Positions 9,022-15,840 of a stretch of DNA of 64,000 nucleotides are shown in pieces. Origin of the DNA: Adhaeribacter_A terreus (GTDB lineage Bacteria; Bacteroidota; Bacteroidia; Cytophagales; Hymenobacteraceae); assembly GCF_042657365.1 (NCBI RefSeq), contig NZ_JBHSKT010000014.1:5287-69286 (forward strand), given 5' to 3'. The notes beneath the pieces are model-generated. The model did no database searches. It was not told where the DNA came from and saw only the letters and a program-made list of their open reading frames with translations. Made by a program: the position numbers and the translations under genes. Numbering within the stretch: the stretch's first letter is position 1; every line of letters begins with the position of its first letter.

Positions 9022-9423
9022 ATGGAACGGTTTCTCGGAAAATTCTCGCCTTATCTTTATGCTATTCTGCGCCTGGTTTCGGGTTTAATGTTTGCCATGC
9101 ATGGCAGTCAGAAATTGCTGGCCTGGCCCGGAGATAAACCAGCAGTTGAATTAGCTTCGCTGATGGGTTTTGCCGGAATAGTGGAACTGGTTGGAGGATT
9201 GATGATCGCTTTCGGTTTTTTAGCCGGTTATGCTGCTTTTATTGCCAGCGGTCAGATGGCTTTTGCGTATTTTATGGTTCATGCGCCGCAGGGTTCCTTG
9301 CCAATTTTAAATCAGGGTGAACTGGCAGTATTGTATTGTTTTCTGTTCCTCTACATTGCTTCCAAAGGTTCAGGAATATGGAGTATCGATACGCTCTGGA
9401 AACCTGCAACGGTTAAGCCATAA
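9022..9423 (+). CDS. DoxX family membrane protein
   Basis: A 133-residue four-helix membrane protein. The ATG at 9022 (MERFLGKFSPYLYAILRLVSG) is preferred; the open frame runs upstream to 8974 but that extension is basic and polar. The motif LRLVSGLMFAMHGSQKLLAW and the second helix GIVELVGGLMIAFGFLAGYAAFI are characteristic of DoxX/DoxD. Members are small quinone- or redox-linked membrane proteins often found beside detoxification genes. Here it stands divergent from the zinc alcohol dehydrogenase. The role is inferred only at family level. Confidence 0.85.
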   Translation: MERFLGKFSPYLYAILRLVSGLMFAMHGSQKLLAWPGDKPAVELASLMGFAGIVELVGGLMIAFGFLAGYAAFIASGQMAFAYFMVHAPQGSLPILNQGELAVLYCFLFLYIASKGSGIWSIDTLWKPATVKP

Positions 9424-9472
9424 ACCTTAATTTTCAGTTACAGAGCTTAAACTATTTTTCTGAAGATCCGTC

Positions 9473-9500
9473 AGTTTTTAACCTGAAAACAATACCATTT
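9473..9500 (-). repeat. CGCTATG element, degenerate
   Basis: AGTTTTTAACC then TGAAAACAATACCATTT keeps the length and spacing but has lost the GCG core. Confidence 0.5.
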
Positions 9501-9519
9501 CAGCAACTAACATTTTTTT

Positions 9520-9549
9520 AAAACGGTAGGATATCGGGGCTAAAAACTG
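9520..9549 (+). repeat. CGCTATG element (CGGTAGG variant)
   Basis: AAAACGGTAGGATATC, GGGGC, TAAAAACTG. It follows the copy at 9473 by 20 bases in opposite orientation. Confidence 0.8.
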
Positions 9550-9711
9550 CTTTAGTGATCTCAGAAATTCCGGAAGTTGTTTAAAGAACAGGCAAAAAAT
9601 AATACCATTTTCTTAAAATTTCCGTATGCGCAATTTGTACTGCAATGTAAACCTTTAAGCGGGCCGTTCGGGCAGAAAAATCCGCTTCATTTGCAGTAGC
9701 TTACACAACGC

Positions 9712-11268
9712 ATGAAACCAATTTTCACTATTTTATTGTGCCTTTTGTCGGTAGCACAATTGTCGGCACAGGTAATTACGGCTCCCGATACTATTAACCC
9801 TCAGAAAGGCAACCGGGAACAACAACTCAAAAAAATTGAAAGCCGCAAAGAAAAACTATTCTCCGATTCGCTCGGAAATGAACCGGCCAATGCGGTATGG
9901 CTCGATTCTACTAAGTTCAATAAATACGGCGACCTGCTGCACGACGATCCGGAATACAATAAGCGCCAGCCACTCTGGAAACCAGCTGTAGAAGTGGTTG
10001 GAGTAAATGCGCTTTTCATGGCTTTCAACCGTTACGTGGCGAAAGCCGATTATGGCTACGTGACCTTCGATACCTGGAAGCACAACCTGAAAACCGGGCC
10101 GGAATGGGACACCGACGAATTCGGAATTAACTTTATCGGGCACCCGTACCAGGGAACGTTGTATTACAATGCGGCGCGCACGCAGGGCTATAATTTCTGG
10201 CAGTCGGCGCCGTTTGCGGTAGCCGGAAGCCTGAGCTGGGAATATTTTGGCGAAAACACGCTTCCCTCCTACAACGATATGATCTACACCCCGCTGAATG
10301 GCATTGCACTTGGGGAAATTCTGTACCGCGTAAGCTCTAACATTCTGGACGATCGCACGCGCGGCACCGAACGCACCATCCGGGAAATTTCGGCAGGCCT
10401 GATAAACCCGGTGCGCGGCCTGAACCGCTTGCTCTCCGGACATACCCGTCGCGTAACCAATAAAGAAATTTACCAGAAAGAACCACTCAACCTGACTTTC
10501 TTTGCCGGGGTACACCGCTTAAATGAACAACAGAACGACGTTTTCGGGGAAGGCGGCAACAAAGCCATGTTGAACGCGCAACTCGATTATGGTAACCCTT
10601 TCGAAGATCGTAAACGCAAACCGTTCGACCTGTTCCGGTTGCGCGCAGAATTGAGTTATGGCGGAAACGATACCATTGGCGGCACGATCAACAACATTAC
10701 CGGCTACGGCATTTTGTTCGGCCGGAATAATCAAATCGGAAAGTTGGCTGTTCAAACCGGTATTTTCCAGTATTACAATTACTGGAACACGCGCAATTTT
10801 GATTTGGGTGCCTTGAGTTTTGGTGGTGGCGTATTAACAAAATTACCGCTTAGTAAACAGATAAATCTTTACACCAACGCGCATTTAGGTATAATTCCGC
10901 TGGCCGGTAACAGCACTCGTTTCGCTCCGGATTCAGTAGGTCTGCGCGATTATGTTTTTGCAAACGGTATTTCCGGAAAAATAGAAACTACTCTTAGTTT
11001 AGGAAAATACGCGACGGCGGCTTTGGTTTACAATCATTTCTGGCTGCGCACGTTTGAAGGTCTGGAAGGTACCAATTCCATCGGTATTATTCGTCCGCGC
11101 ATTACCTTAAACCTTTTTAAAAACCTGAGCCTGGGCTACGAACATTTCGGGTATTCTACCAACCGCAAACTCCAGGATTTCGCCAACCAGCAAGCTACTA
11201 TTACCGACCAGAAAATATTCCTGCAGATATTCCTGGAAGACCCGCAACGCCGGGGCCGGTATAATTAA
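9712..11268 (+). CDS. DUF3943 outer-membrane-associated protein
   Basis: A 518-residue exported protein with a signal peptide at residues 1-20 (ILLCLLSVAQLSAQ). Residues about 125-240 match DUF3943: GINFIGHPYQGTLYYNAARTQGYNFWQS, LSWEYFGENTLPSYNDMIYTPLNGIALGE and ISAGLINPVRGLNRLLSGH. The remainder has alternating aromatic strands (FDLFRLRAELSYGG, GYGILFGRNNQIGKLAVQTGIFQYYNYW) consistent with a barrel in the outer membrane. Function of the family is unknown. It ends convergent with the ABC exporter, and the shared gap carries a hairpin made from two CGCTATG elements. Confidence 0.85.
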   Translation: MKPIFTILLCLLSVAQLSAQVITAPDTINPQKGNREQQLKKIESRKEKLFSDSLGNEPANAVWLDSTKFNKYGDLLHDDPEYNKRQPLWKPAVEVVGVNALFMAFNRYVAKADYGYVTFDTWKHNLKTGPEWDTDEFGINFIGHPYQGTLYYNAARTQGYNFWQSAPFAVAGSLSWEYFGENTLPSYNDMIYTPLNGIALGEILYRVSSNILDDRTRGTERTIREISAGLINPVRGLNRLLSGHTRRVTNKEIYQKEPLNLTFFAGVHRLNEQQNDVFGEGGNKAMLNAQLDYGNPFEDRKRKPFDLFRLRAELSYGGNDTIGGTINNITGYGILFGRNNQIGKLAVQTGIFQYYNYWNTRNFDLGALSFGGGVLTKLPLSKQINLYTNAHLGIIPLAGNSTRFAPDSVGLRDYVFANGISGKIETTLSLGKYATAALVYNHFWLRTFEGLEGTNSIGIIRPRITLNLFKNLSLGYEHFGYSTNRKLQDFANQQATITDQKIFLQIFLEDPQRRGRYN

Positions 11269-11270
11269 TA

Positions 11271-11299
11271 CTTTTTCAGCCATTTTGGCTACCGTTTTT
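11271..11299 (-). repeat. CGCTATG element
   Basis: CTTTTTCAGCC then ATTTTGGCTACCGTTTTT, directly after the DUF3943 stop. Confidence 0.75.
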
Positions 11300-11307
11300 C
11301 ACCTTTT

Positions 11308-11347
11308 AAACGCTATGGTTTTCGAGCAAAAAACAATAGCGTTTTTT
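11308..11347. terminator. Head-to-head CGCTATG pair forming a bidirectional terminator-like hairpin
   Basis: AAACGCTATGGTTTT (11308-11322) faces AAAAAACAATAGCGTTTTTT (11328-11347) over a 5-base loop. The stem has one mismatch and is flanked by A and T runs. It sits between the convergent DUF3943 gene (stop 11268) and ABC exporter (stop 11390), the expected place for a shared terminator. Confidence 0.7.
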
Positions 11348-11389
11348 GTTCGAAATAAGAAAAGCAAGCTGCATATAAACAGGCTTCTA

Positions 11390-13147
11390 TTATCTTATCA
11401 GTTCCACTTTCCGTTCGCCGATCTGCTGGCGCCACATGGCGTAATACAATCCTTTTTGCGCCAGTAATTGTTCGTGATTTCCTTGTTCGTTGATCTTGCC
11501 TTTTTCCAGTACATAAATGGTATCGGCGTGCATAATGGTAGAAAGGCGGTGGGCAATCAGGATGGTGATCTGTTCGCGAAGCGCTGAGATCTGACGCACG
11601 GTGGCGGTAATTTCTTCTTCCGTGAGCGAATCGAGGGCGGAAGTGGCTTCGTCGAAAATAAGCAGGCGAGGATTACGGAGCAAGGCCCGGGCAATGGACA
11701 AACGCTGCTTTTCGCCACCTGACATTTTCAGGCCGCCCTCGCCTATCTGCGTATCGATACCATGCTTTGAACGTGCCAGCAATCTGGTGCAGGAGGCTTT
11801 ATGCATGGCCGCAATTATTTCTTCATCGGTAGCATCCGGTTTTACGAATAGCAGGTTTTCTTTTATGGTTCCAGAAAACAAATTGGTTTCCTGGGTTACA
11901 AAACCCAGTTGCCGGCGGGCTTCGTTCAACCATATCTCTTTGGCCGAATAATTATTATACAAAACTTCGCCGCTAACCGGCACATACAAACCCACCAGCA
12001 GCTTTACAAGGGTAGATTTTCCGGAACCGGAAGGCCCGACAAAAGCAATGGTATCGCCGGTATTGGCTTCAAAAGAAATACCATCGAGCGCGTTTTGCGG
12101 GGCATCTTTATGGCGGAAATAAACATCTTCGAAGCGCAACTGATGCAACGGACCAATATCAATTGCCGATTCCGGCCGCTTTTCAATGGGTTTCAGCATG
12201 AGTTCGTTGAAATTGCTCAGCGATGCTTCGGCTTCGCGGTAAGCCAGAATTATGGTGCCCATATCCTGCAACGGCCCGAAAATACTGACTGAAATAAACT
12301 GCATGGAGATCAGTTCGCCGGTGGTGAGCACGTTTCTAAAAATAAGCCAGAGCAGTGTAAACAGGATGGATTGCTTGAGTAGGTTTAGGGCCGTGCCCTG
12401 CAAAAAAGACAAGGTGCGCACCCGTTTAACCTTCTCCATTTCCAGTTCAAAGATCTGTTCGGTATGTTCGCGCAAACGCCGCACTTCCTGGTAAGTTAAG
12501 CCCAGGCTTTTAACCAGTTCAATATTCCGCAGCGATTCGGTTATTACCCCGGACATTTTATTGGTAGCGCGGTTGATGGAGCGTTGCATTGTTTTGATCT
12601 TGGCACTCAGCAAACTGGTAAGGCCGCCTAAAACCACCATACCCACCAGGAAAACCGGCACCAGCGCCCAATGCTTGGTAATGGCATACCAAACCAGAAA
12701 ACCAATACCTACAATAGAAGAGAAAAGAATGTTGATGAAGGCCGTGATAAAACGTTCGGTATCGCGGCGTACGCGTTGCAAAATAGAAAGCGTTTCGCCG
12801 CTGTTCTGGTCGGCGTATTCCTGGTAAGATAGGCGGAGCGTTTGCTTGAGGCCGTCGTTGAAGATCTGGACCCCGAATTTTTGCACCACCATATTGGTGA
12901 GATATTCCTGGAAGGCTTTGGCCAATCTAGAAATTAAAGCAATAATCACGGCCAGCAACATCAATCCCAACGCCCCTTTTACCCGCTCTTCCGAAGATAA
13001 AATAAACGGAGGAGTAGCATATTTATCGATGATCTTTCCGAAGATAACCGGGTCGTAAAGGGCCAGGATCTGGCTGATGGCCGCCAGCATCAAGGAAAGA
13101 AATACAAGCGAACGGTAAGGTTTAAGGTAATTCCAGAGTATGCACAT
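11390..13147 (-). CDS. ABC transporter, fused permease and ATPase (exporter type)
   Basis: A 585-residue half-transporter. Six transmembrane helices fill residues 1-310 (for example LVFLSLMLAAISQILALYDPVIFGKIID). The nucleotide-binding domain follows: Walker A GPSGSGKST near 368-376, Q-loop GFVTQETNLF, signature MSGGEKQRLSIARALL, Walker B RLLIFDEATSALD, and the H-loop in IAHRLST. It belongs to the MsbA/multidrug/lipid exporter class and should act as a homodimer; the substrate cannot be read from sequence. Length is typical. It is transcribed alone and convergent with the DUF3943 gene. Confidence 0.92.
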   Translation of the reverse strand: MCILWNYLKPYRSLVFLSLMLAAISQILALYDPVIFGKIIDKYATPPFILSSEERVKGALGLMLLAVIIALISRLAKAFQEYLTNMVVQKFGVQIFNDGLKQTLRLSYQEYADQNSGETLSILQRVRRDTERFITAFINILFSSIVGIGFLVWYAITKHWALVPVFLVGMVVLGGLTSLLSAKIKTMQRSINRATNKMSGVITESLRNIELVKSLGLTYQEVRRLREHTEQIFELEMEKVKRVRTLSFLQGTALNLLKQSILFTLLWLIFRNVLTTGELISMQFISVSIFGPLQDMGTIILAYREAEASLSNFNELMLKPIEKRPESAIDIGPLHQLRFEDVYFRHKDAPQNALDGISFEANTGDTIAFVGPSGSGKSTLVKLLVGLYVPVSGEVLYNNYSAKEIWLNEARRQLGFVTQETNLFSGTIKENLLFVKPDATDEEIIAAMHKASCTRLLARSKHGIDTQIGEGGLKMSGGEKQRLSIARALLRNPRLLIFDEATSALDSLTEEEITATVRQISALREQITILIAHRLSTIMHADTIYVLEKGKINEQGNHEQLLAQKGLYYAMWRQQIGERKVELIR

Positions 13148-13299
13148 GCAAAAATTATGGTTGAAGAATTATGCATACGAGCAAATTTCGGAGAGGTATA
13201 AGGCTGCTTTTTCTGGCTAGGATCTTGAGCAGGAAAAGCAGGCAGTTTTCCGGGTTACTTGGCAGTGCGGGCAGATTAACGTAAATTCGTGCTGCAGGC

Positions 13300-13330
13300 G
13301 GTTTTGGGGCCAATTACCCTACCGTTTTTT
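13300..13330 (-). repeat. CGCTATG element (CTACCG variant)
   Basis: GGTTTTGGGGCCAATTA then CCCTACCGTTTTTT, ending 24 bases before the start codon of the next gene, so it probably lies in its leader. Confidence 0.8.
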
Positions 13331-13354
13331 GCGTATTTTTTTGAGAACAACATT

Positions 13355-13786
13355 ATGAAATTAACCGGCGACATCCGCAAGATAGGTACCAAACGCGACG
13401 ACAAATTCCAGGATATTTCCCTGCAGATAAACCGCATTGAATACATTACAAACAAAAAAGACGGCAATTATTTTCAGGCTTTCGATCTGGAAGTGGAGCT
13501 GGAAAAACCGTTAATTATTACCGGCGACCGGCTGGCAAAGAAAAACATAAAACCATCTGAAGAAGGTGAAATACTTTTTGATGTGTATGATAAAGTGGGC
13601 GATGCATATGTGCTGAATAAGAACCTGGAACTGGAAATTATTGTTGCCCACGACATGGAGGAAGATCTGCTGATTCTGAGTTCGGTTTATTACGCTGAAA
13701 TGTTGCCGCCGAAAGAATTTGAAGCGTTTAAAAAAGAGTACGAAAAAACAACTGCCTTTAAAAACCGAAAAGGTAAAAAACGATAG
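13355..13786 (+). CDS. Hypothetical protein
   Basis: A 143-residue cytoplasmic protein not recognised. The ATG at 13355 (MKLTGDIRKIGTKRDDKF) is preferred over an in-frame start at 13289 because the longer version would translate through a CGCTATG element. It is acidic in the middle (SEEGEILFDVYDKVGD, AHDMEEDLL) and ends in a basic tail (KNRKGKKR). No signal peptide or membrane segment is visible. It lies 87 bases upstream of the leucine-rich-repeat kinase on the same strand; a shared role is possible but unsupported. Confidence 0.6.
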   Translation: MKLTGDIRKIGTKRDDKFQDISLQINRIEYITNKKDGNYFQAFDLEVELEKPLIITGDRLAKKNIKPSEEGEILFDVYDKVGDAYVLNKNLELEIIVAHDMEEDLLILSSVYYAEMLPPKEFEAFKKEYEKTTAFKNRKGKKR

Positions 13787-13797
13787 CAGCCAAAGAC

Positions 13798-13826
13798 ACT
13801 TTTCTGATCCAAAAGCATAGCATTTT
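13798..13826 (-). repeat. CGCTATG element
   Basis: ACTTTTCTGATCC then AAAAGCATAGCATTTT, between the hypothetical gene and the LRR kinase. Confidence 0.75.
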
Positions 13827-13873
13827 CTCATCTTTTCCCGGCGCTGGATCCGTGCAGGACTTTTCATTTATTT

Positions 13874-15235
13874 ATGCAAACATTGCAACAACTTCGTTCG
13901 GGAGAACTGGCCGGAGCTACCAAAATTAAATTATCCTGCGGTTTAACGGAGTTTCCAACTGAAATTCTGGAGCTTGCCGATACGCTGGAATACCTGGATC
14001 TTTCGGGCAACAAATTAAGCACTCTACCGGCTGAATTTTCGCAGTTAAAAAAACTTAAGATCGCGTTCTTTTCCGATAACCTTTTTACCGAATTACCGGA
14101 AGTTTTAGGCACTTTGCCGCAATTGGAAATGCTGGGTTTTAAAGCAAATAAAATCGTTACTGTACCGGAAAATTCGCTGGCTAAAAATCTGCGTTGGCTG
14201 ATTCTGACAAATAACCAGATCATTGAATTACCAAAATCTATCGGGAATTGCACAAGCATGCAGAAACTGATGCTGGCCGGAAACAAACTGCGAAATTTAC
14301 CTTCGGAAATGGCTGCCTGCAGAAACCTGGAACTGCTGCGTATTCCAGCCAATGAAATAGCGGAACTTCCGGGCTGGCTGTTTGAACTTCCCCGTTTATC
14401 CTGGCTGGCATTTGCCGGAAACCCTTGCAGTAAAAACGAAATTTCCACTGAAAATTTAACCGAAATTCCCTGGCCGGTTCTGGCTTTGAAAGAACAATTA
14501 GGCGAAGGCGCTTCCGGGGAAATTTATAAAGCCCATTTTCAAAACGAAGCTTCCAATTTATCAAAAAATGTTGCCGTAAAAATTTTCAAAGGTGAAGTAA
14601 CCAGCGATGGTTTGCCCGCCGATGAAATGCAGGCAACTATTTCTGCCGGTACACACTCTAATTTGGTAAACGTTTTGGGAAAGCTCAGCCAACATCCGCA
14701 AGGTAAACAGGGTTTGGTATTGGAACTTATTCCGCCAGCTTTTCGCAATTTAGGCAACCCGCCCAGCTTCGAAACCTGCACCCGCGACACGTATCCGGAA
14801 GGCACTGCATTTCCTTGGAAAGCAGTTCTGAACATTGCCGGTGGCATTGCTTCGGCGGCGGCACATTTGCATAAAAAAGGTATTATGCACGGCGATTTAT
14901 ACGCCCATAATATGCTAACCAATAAAAATGCGCATGTACTATTTGGTGATTTTGGCGCTGCTACTATCTACAACAGGAATTCTTCAATTGCTGATAAATT
15001 AGAAAAGCTGGAAGTTCGCGCATTTGGTTACCTGCTGGAAGACCTGCTGGAACGCCTGAATTTCACGGAAAATACAGAAGCAGATCTGGATGTTCTGATT
15101 GCGTTGAAACAAGCGTGTCTGCAGGAAAACATTACTTTACGGCCCGATTTTGAAACCATAACTGCAAGAATTTCAAAGCTTCAAATTTCAGTTTCTAATA
15201 ATGCTAACGCTCCTATTTCGAAATTTAACAAATAG
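13874..15235 (+). CDS. Leucine-rich-repeat protein kinase
   Basis: A 453-residue two-domain protein. Residues 15-185 carry about seven leucine-rich repeats with the pattern LxxLxLxxNxLxxLP (LEYLDLSGNKLSTLPAEF, LRWLILTNNQIIELPKSI, MQKLMLAGNKLRNLPSEM). Residues 205-440 form a eukaryotic-type kinase: glycine loop GEGASGEIYKA (210-220), Lys236 in VAVKIF, catalytic loop HGDLYAHNML with Asp341 and Asn346, and DFG at 359-361. The HRD arginine is replaced by glycine, as in RIO/ABC1-like and plant non-RD kinases, so activation-loop control is probably absent. No membrane segment is seen. Similar LRR-kinase fusions occur in other bacteria; the target is unknown. Confidence 0.85.
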   Translation: MQTLQQLRSGELAGATKIKLSCGLTEFPTEILELADTLEYLDLSGNKLSTLPAEFSQLKKLKIAFFSDNLFTELPEVLGTLPQLEMLGFKANKIVTVPENSLAKNLRWLILTNNQIIELPKSIGNCTSMQKLMLAGNKLRNLPSEMAACRNLELLRIPANEIAELPGWLFELPRLSWLAFAGNPCSKNEISTENLTEIPWPVLALKEQLGEGASGEIYKAHFQNEASNLSKNVAVKIFKGEVTSDGLPADEMQATISAGTHSNLVNVLGKLSQHPQGKQGLVLELIPPAFRNLGNPPSFETCTRDTYPEGTAFPWKAVLNIAGGIASAAAHLHKKGIMHGDLYAHNMLTNKNAHVLFGDFGAATIYNRNSSIADKLEKLEVRAFGYLLEDLLERLNFTENTEADLDVLIALKQACLQENITLRPDFETITARISKLQISVSNNANAPISKFNK

Positions 15236-15245
15236 GTAATCCACG

Positions 15246-15300
15246 AAAAAAAGCCCGCAACTGCATCGTAAAGACTTTGTAGCTGCGGGCTTTTTTTTTT
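15246..15300. terminator. Bidirectional terminator
   Basis: AAAAAAAGCCCGCA on the left pairs with TGCGGGCTTTTTTT on the right, with an imperfect inner stem. It lies between the convergent LRR kinase (stop 15235) and the gene ending at 15311. Confidence 0.9.
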
Positions 15301-15310
15301 ACGTTTCAGA

Positions 15311-15550
15311 TCAGACCCAGCCGCGCTTTACGCTGAAATGGTTACAGCCAAAATTCGAGCCGGTTATCATTTCAAATTGTTTAGGCGTATTGTCTACTTT
15401 GCTGGCTTCGTGTACAAGGGGCAACACGTATTCCGGATCCATGCCGTGCTGACCGGTCAGTTCGTCGCAGAGGCCAAACGCATTGTTCTGAACCTGGGCT
15501 TTTGCCTGATCCTGGTGCCAGTGATCGCAGTGATTGCAGGTAGCTTCCAT
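15311..15550 (-). CDS. Small Cys/His-rich protein, likely metal-binding
   Basis: A 79-residue protein starting MEATCNHCDHWHQDQ at 15550; the frame extends upstream but that part reads poorly. Four cysteines are arranged as Cys5-x2-Cys8, one in GLCDELTG near residue 28 and one in NFGCNHFS near 71. This spacing is the pattern of small zinc-ribbon-like proteins in which a CxxC pair, a GxC and a final C bind one metal ion. Function is unknown. It is convergent with the LRR kinase and shares its terminator. Confidence 0.6.
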   Translation of the reverse strand: MEATCNHCDHWHQDQAKAQVQNNAFGLCDELTGQHGMDPEYVLPLVHEASKVDNTPKQFEMITGSNFGCNHFSVKRGWV

Positions 15551-15666
15551 AATTATACTTTTAAAAGTTACACATCGGTTTAAAGACTCAGATATACTCT
15601 GAAAATCAGGACCTGGTTTCAGCATTCACTTATTTAGAATTTATAAAATTACCGGCTTAAAGCCTC

Positions 15667-15700
15667 GACTTTGCAAGCCAAATTCCCTAGCGTTTTTTTT
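15667..15700 (-). repeat. CGCTATG element (CCTAGCG variant)
   Basis: GACTTTGCAAGCC then AAATTCCCTAGCGTTTTTTT; first of three copies upstream of the uvrA2 gene. Confidence 0.65.
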
Positions 15701-15729
15701 TAAATGACTGCAATGAACTGAAATCTCAG

Positions 15730-15759
15730 AAAACGCTATACATTTCAGCTTAAAAACTG
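15730..15759 (+). repeat. CGCTATG element
   Basis: AAAACGCTATACATTTC, AGCT, TAAAAACTG. Confidence 0.85.
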
Positions 15760-15797
15760 CCGGCAACCTGGCGTTTTAAATCGAGTAAACCCATCAC

Positions 15798-15828
15798 AAA
15801 AACGCTATCGTTTTAAAGTTAAAAACTG
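15798..15828 (+). repeat. CGCTATG element
   Basis: AAAAACGCTATCGTTTT, AAAGT, TAAAAACTG. It ends 12 bases before the uvrA2 start codon, so it lies across the ribosome-binding region. Confidence 0.85.
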
Positions 15829-15840
15829 CTTTCCTTTTTC

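Noticed and set aside
9592..9620. Further degenerate CGCTATG trace (AATAATACCATTTT)
   Set aside because: Too few positions match and the GCG core is absent.
11285..11467. 60-codon plus-strand frame
   Set aside because: It runs through CGCTATG elements and the end of the ABC gene.
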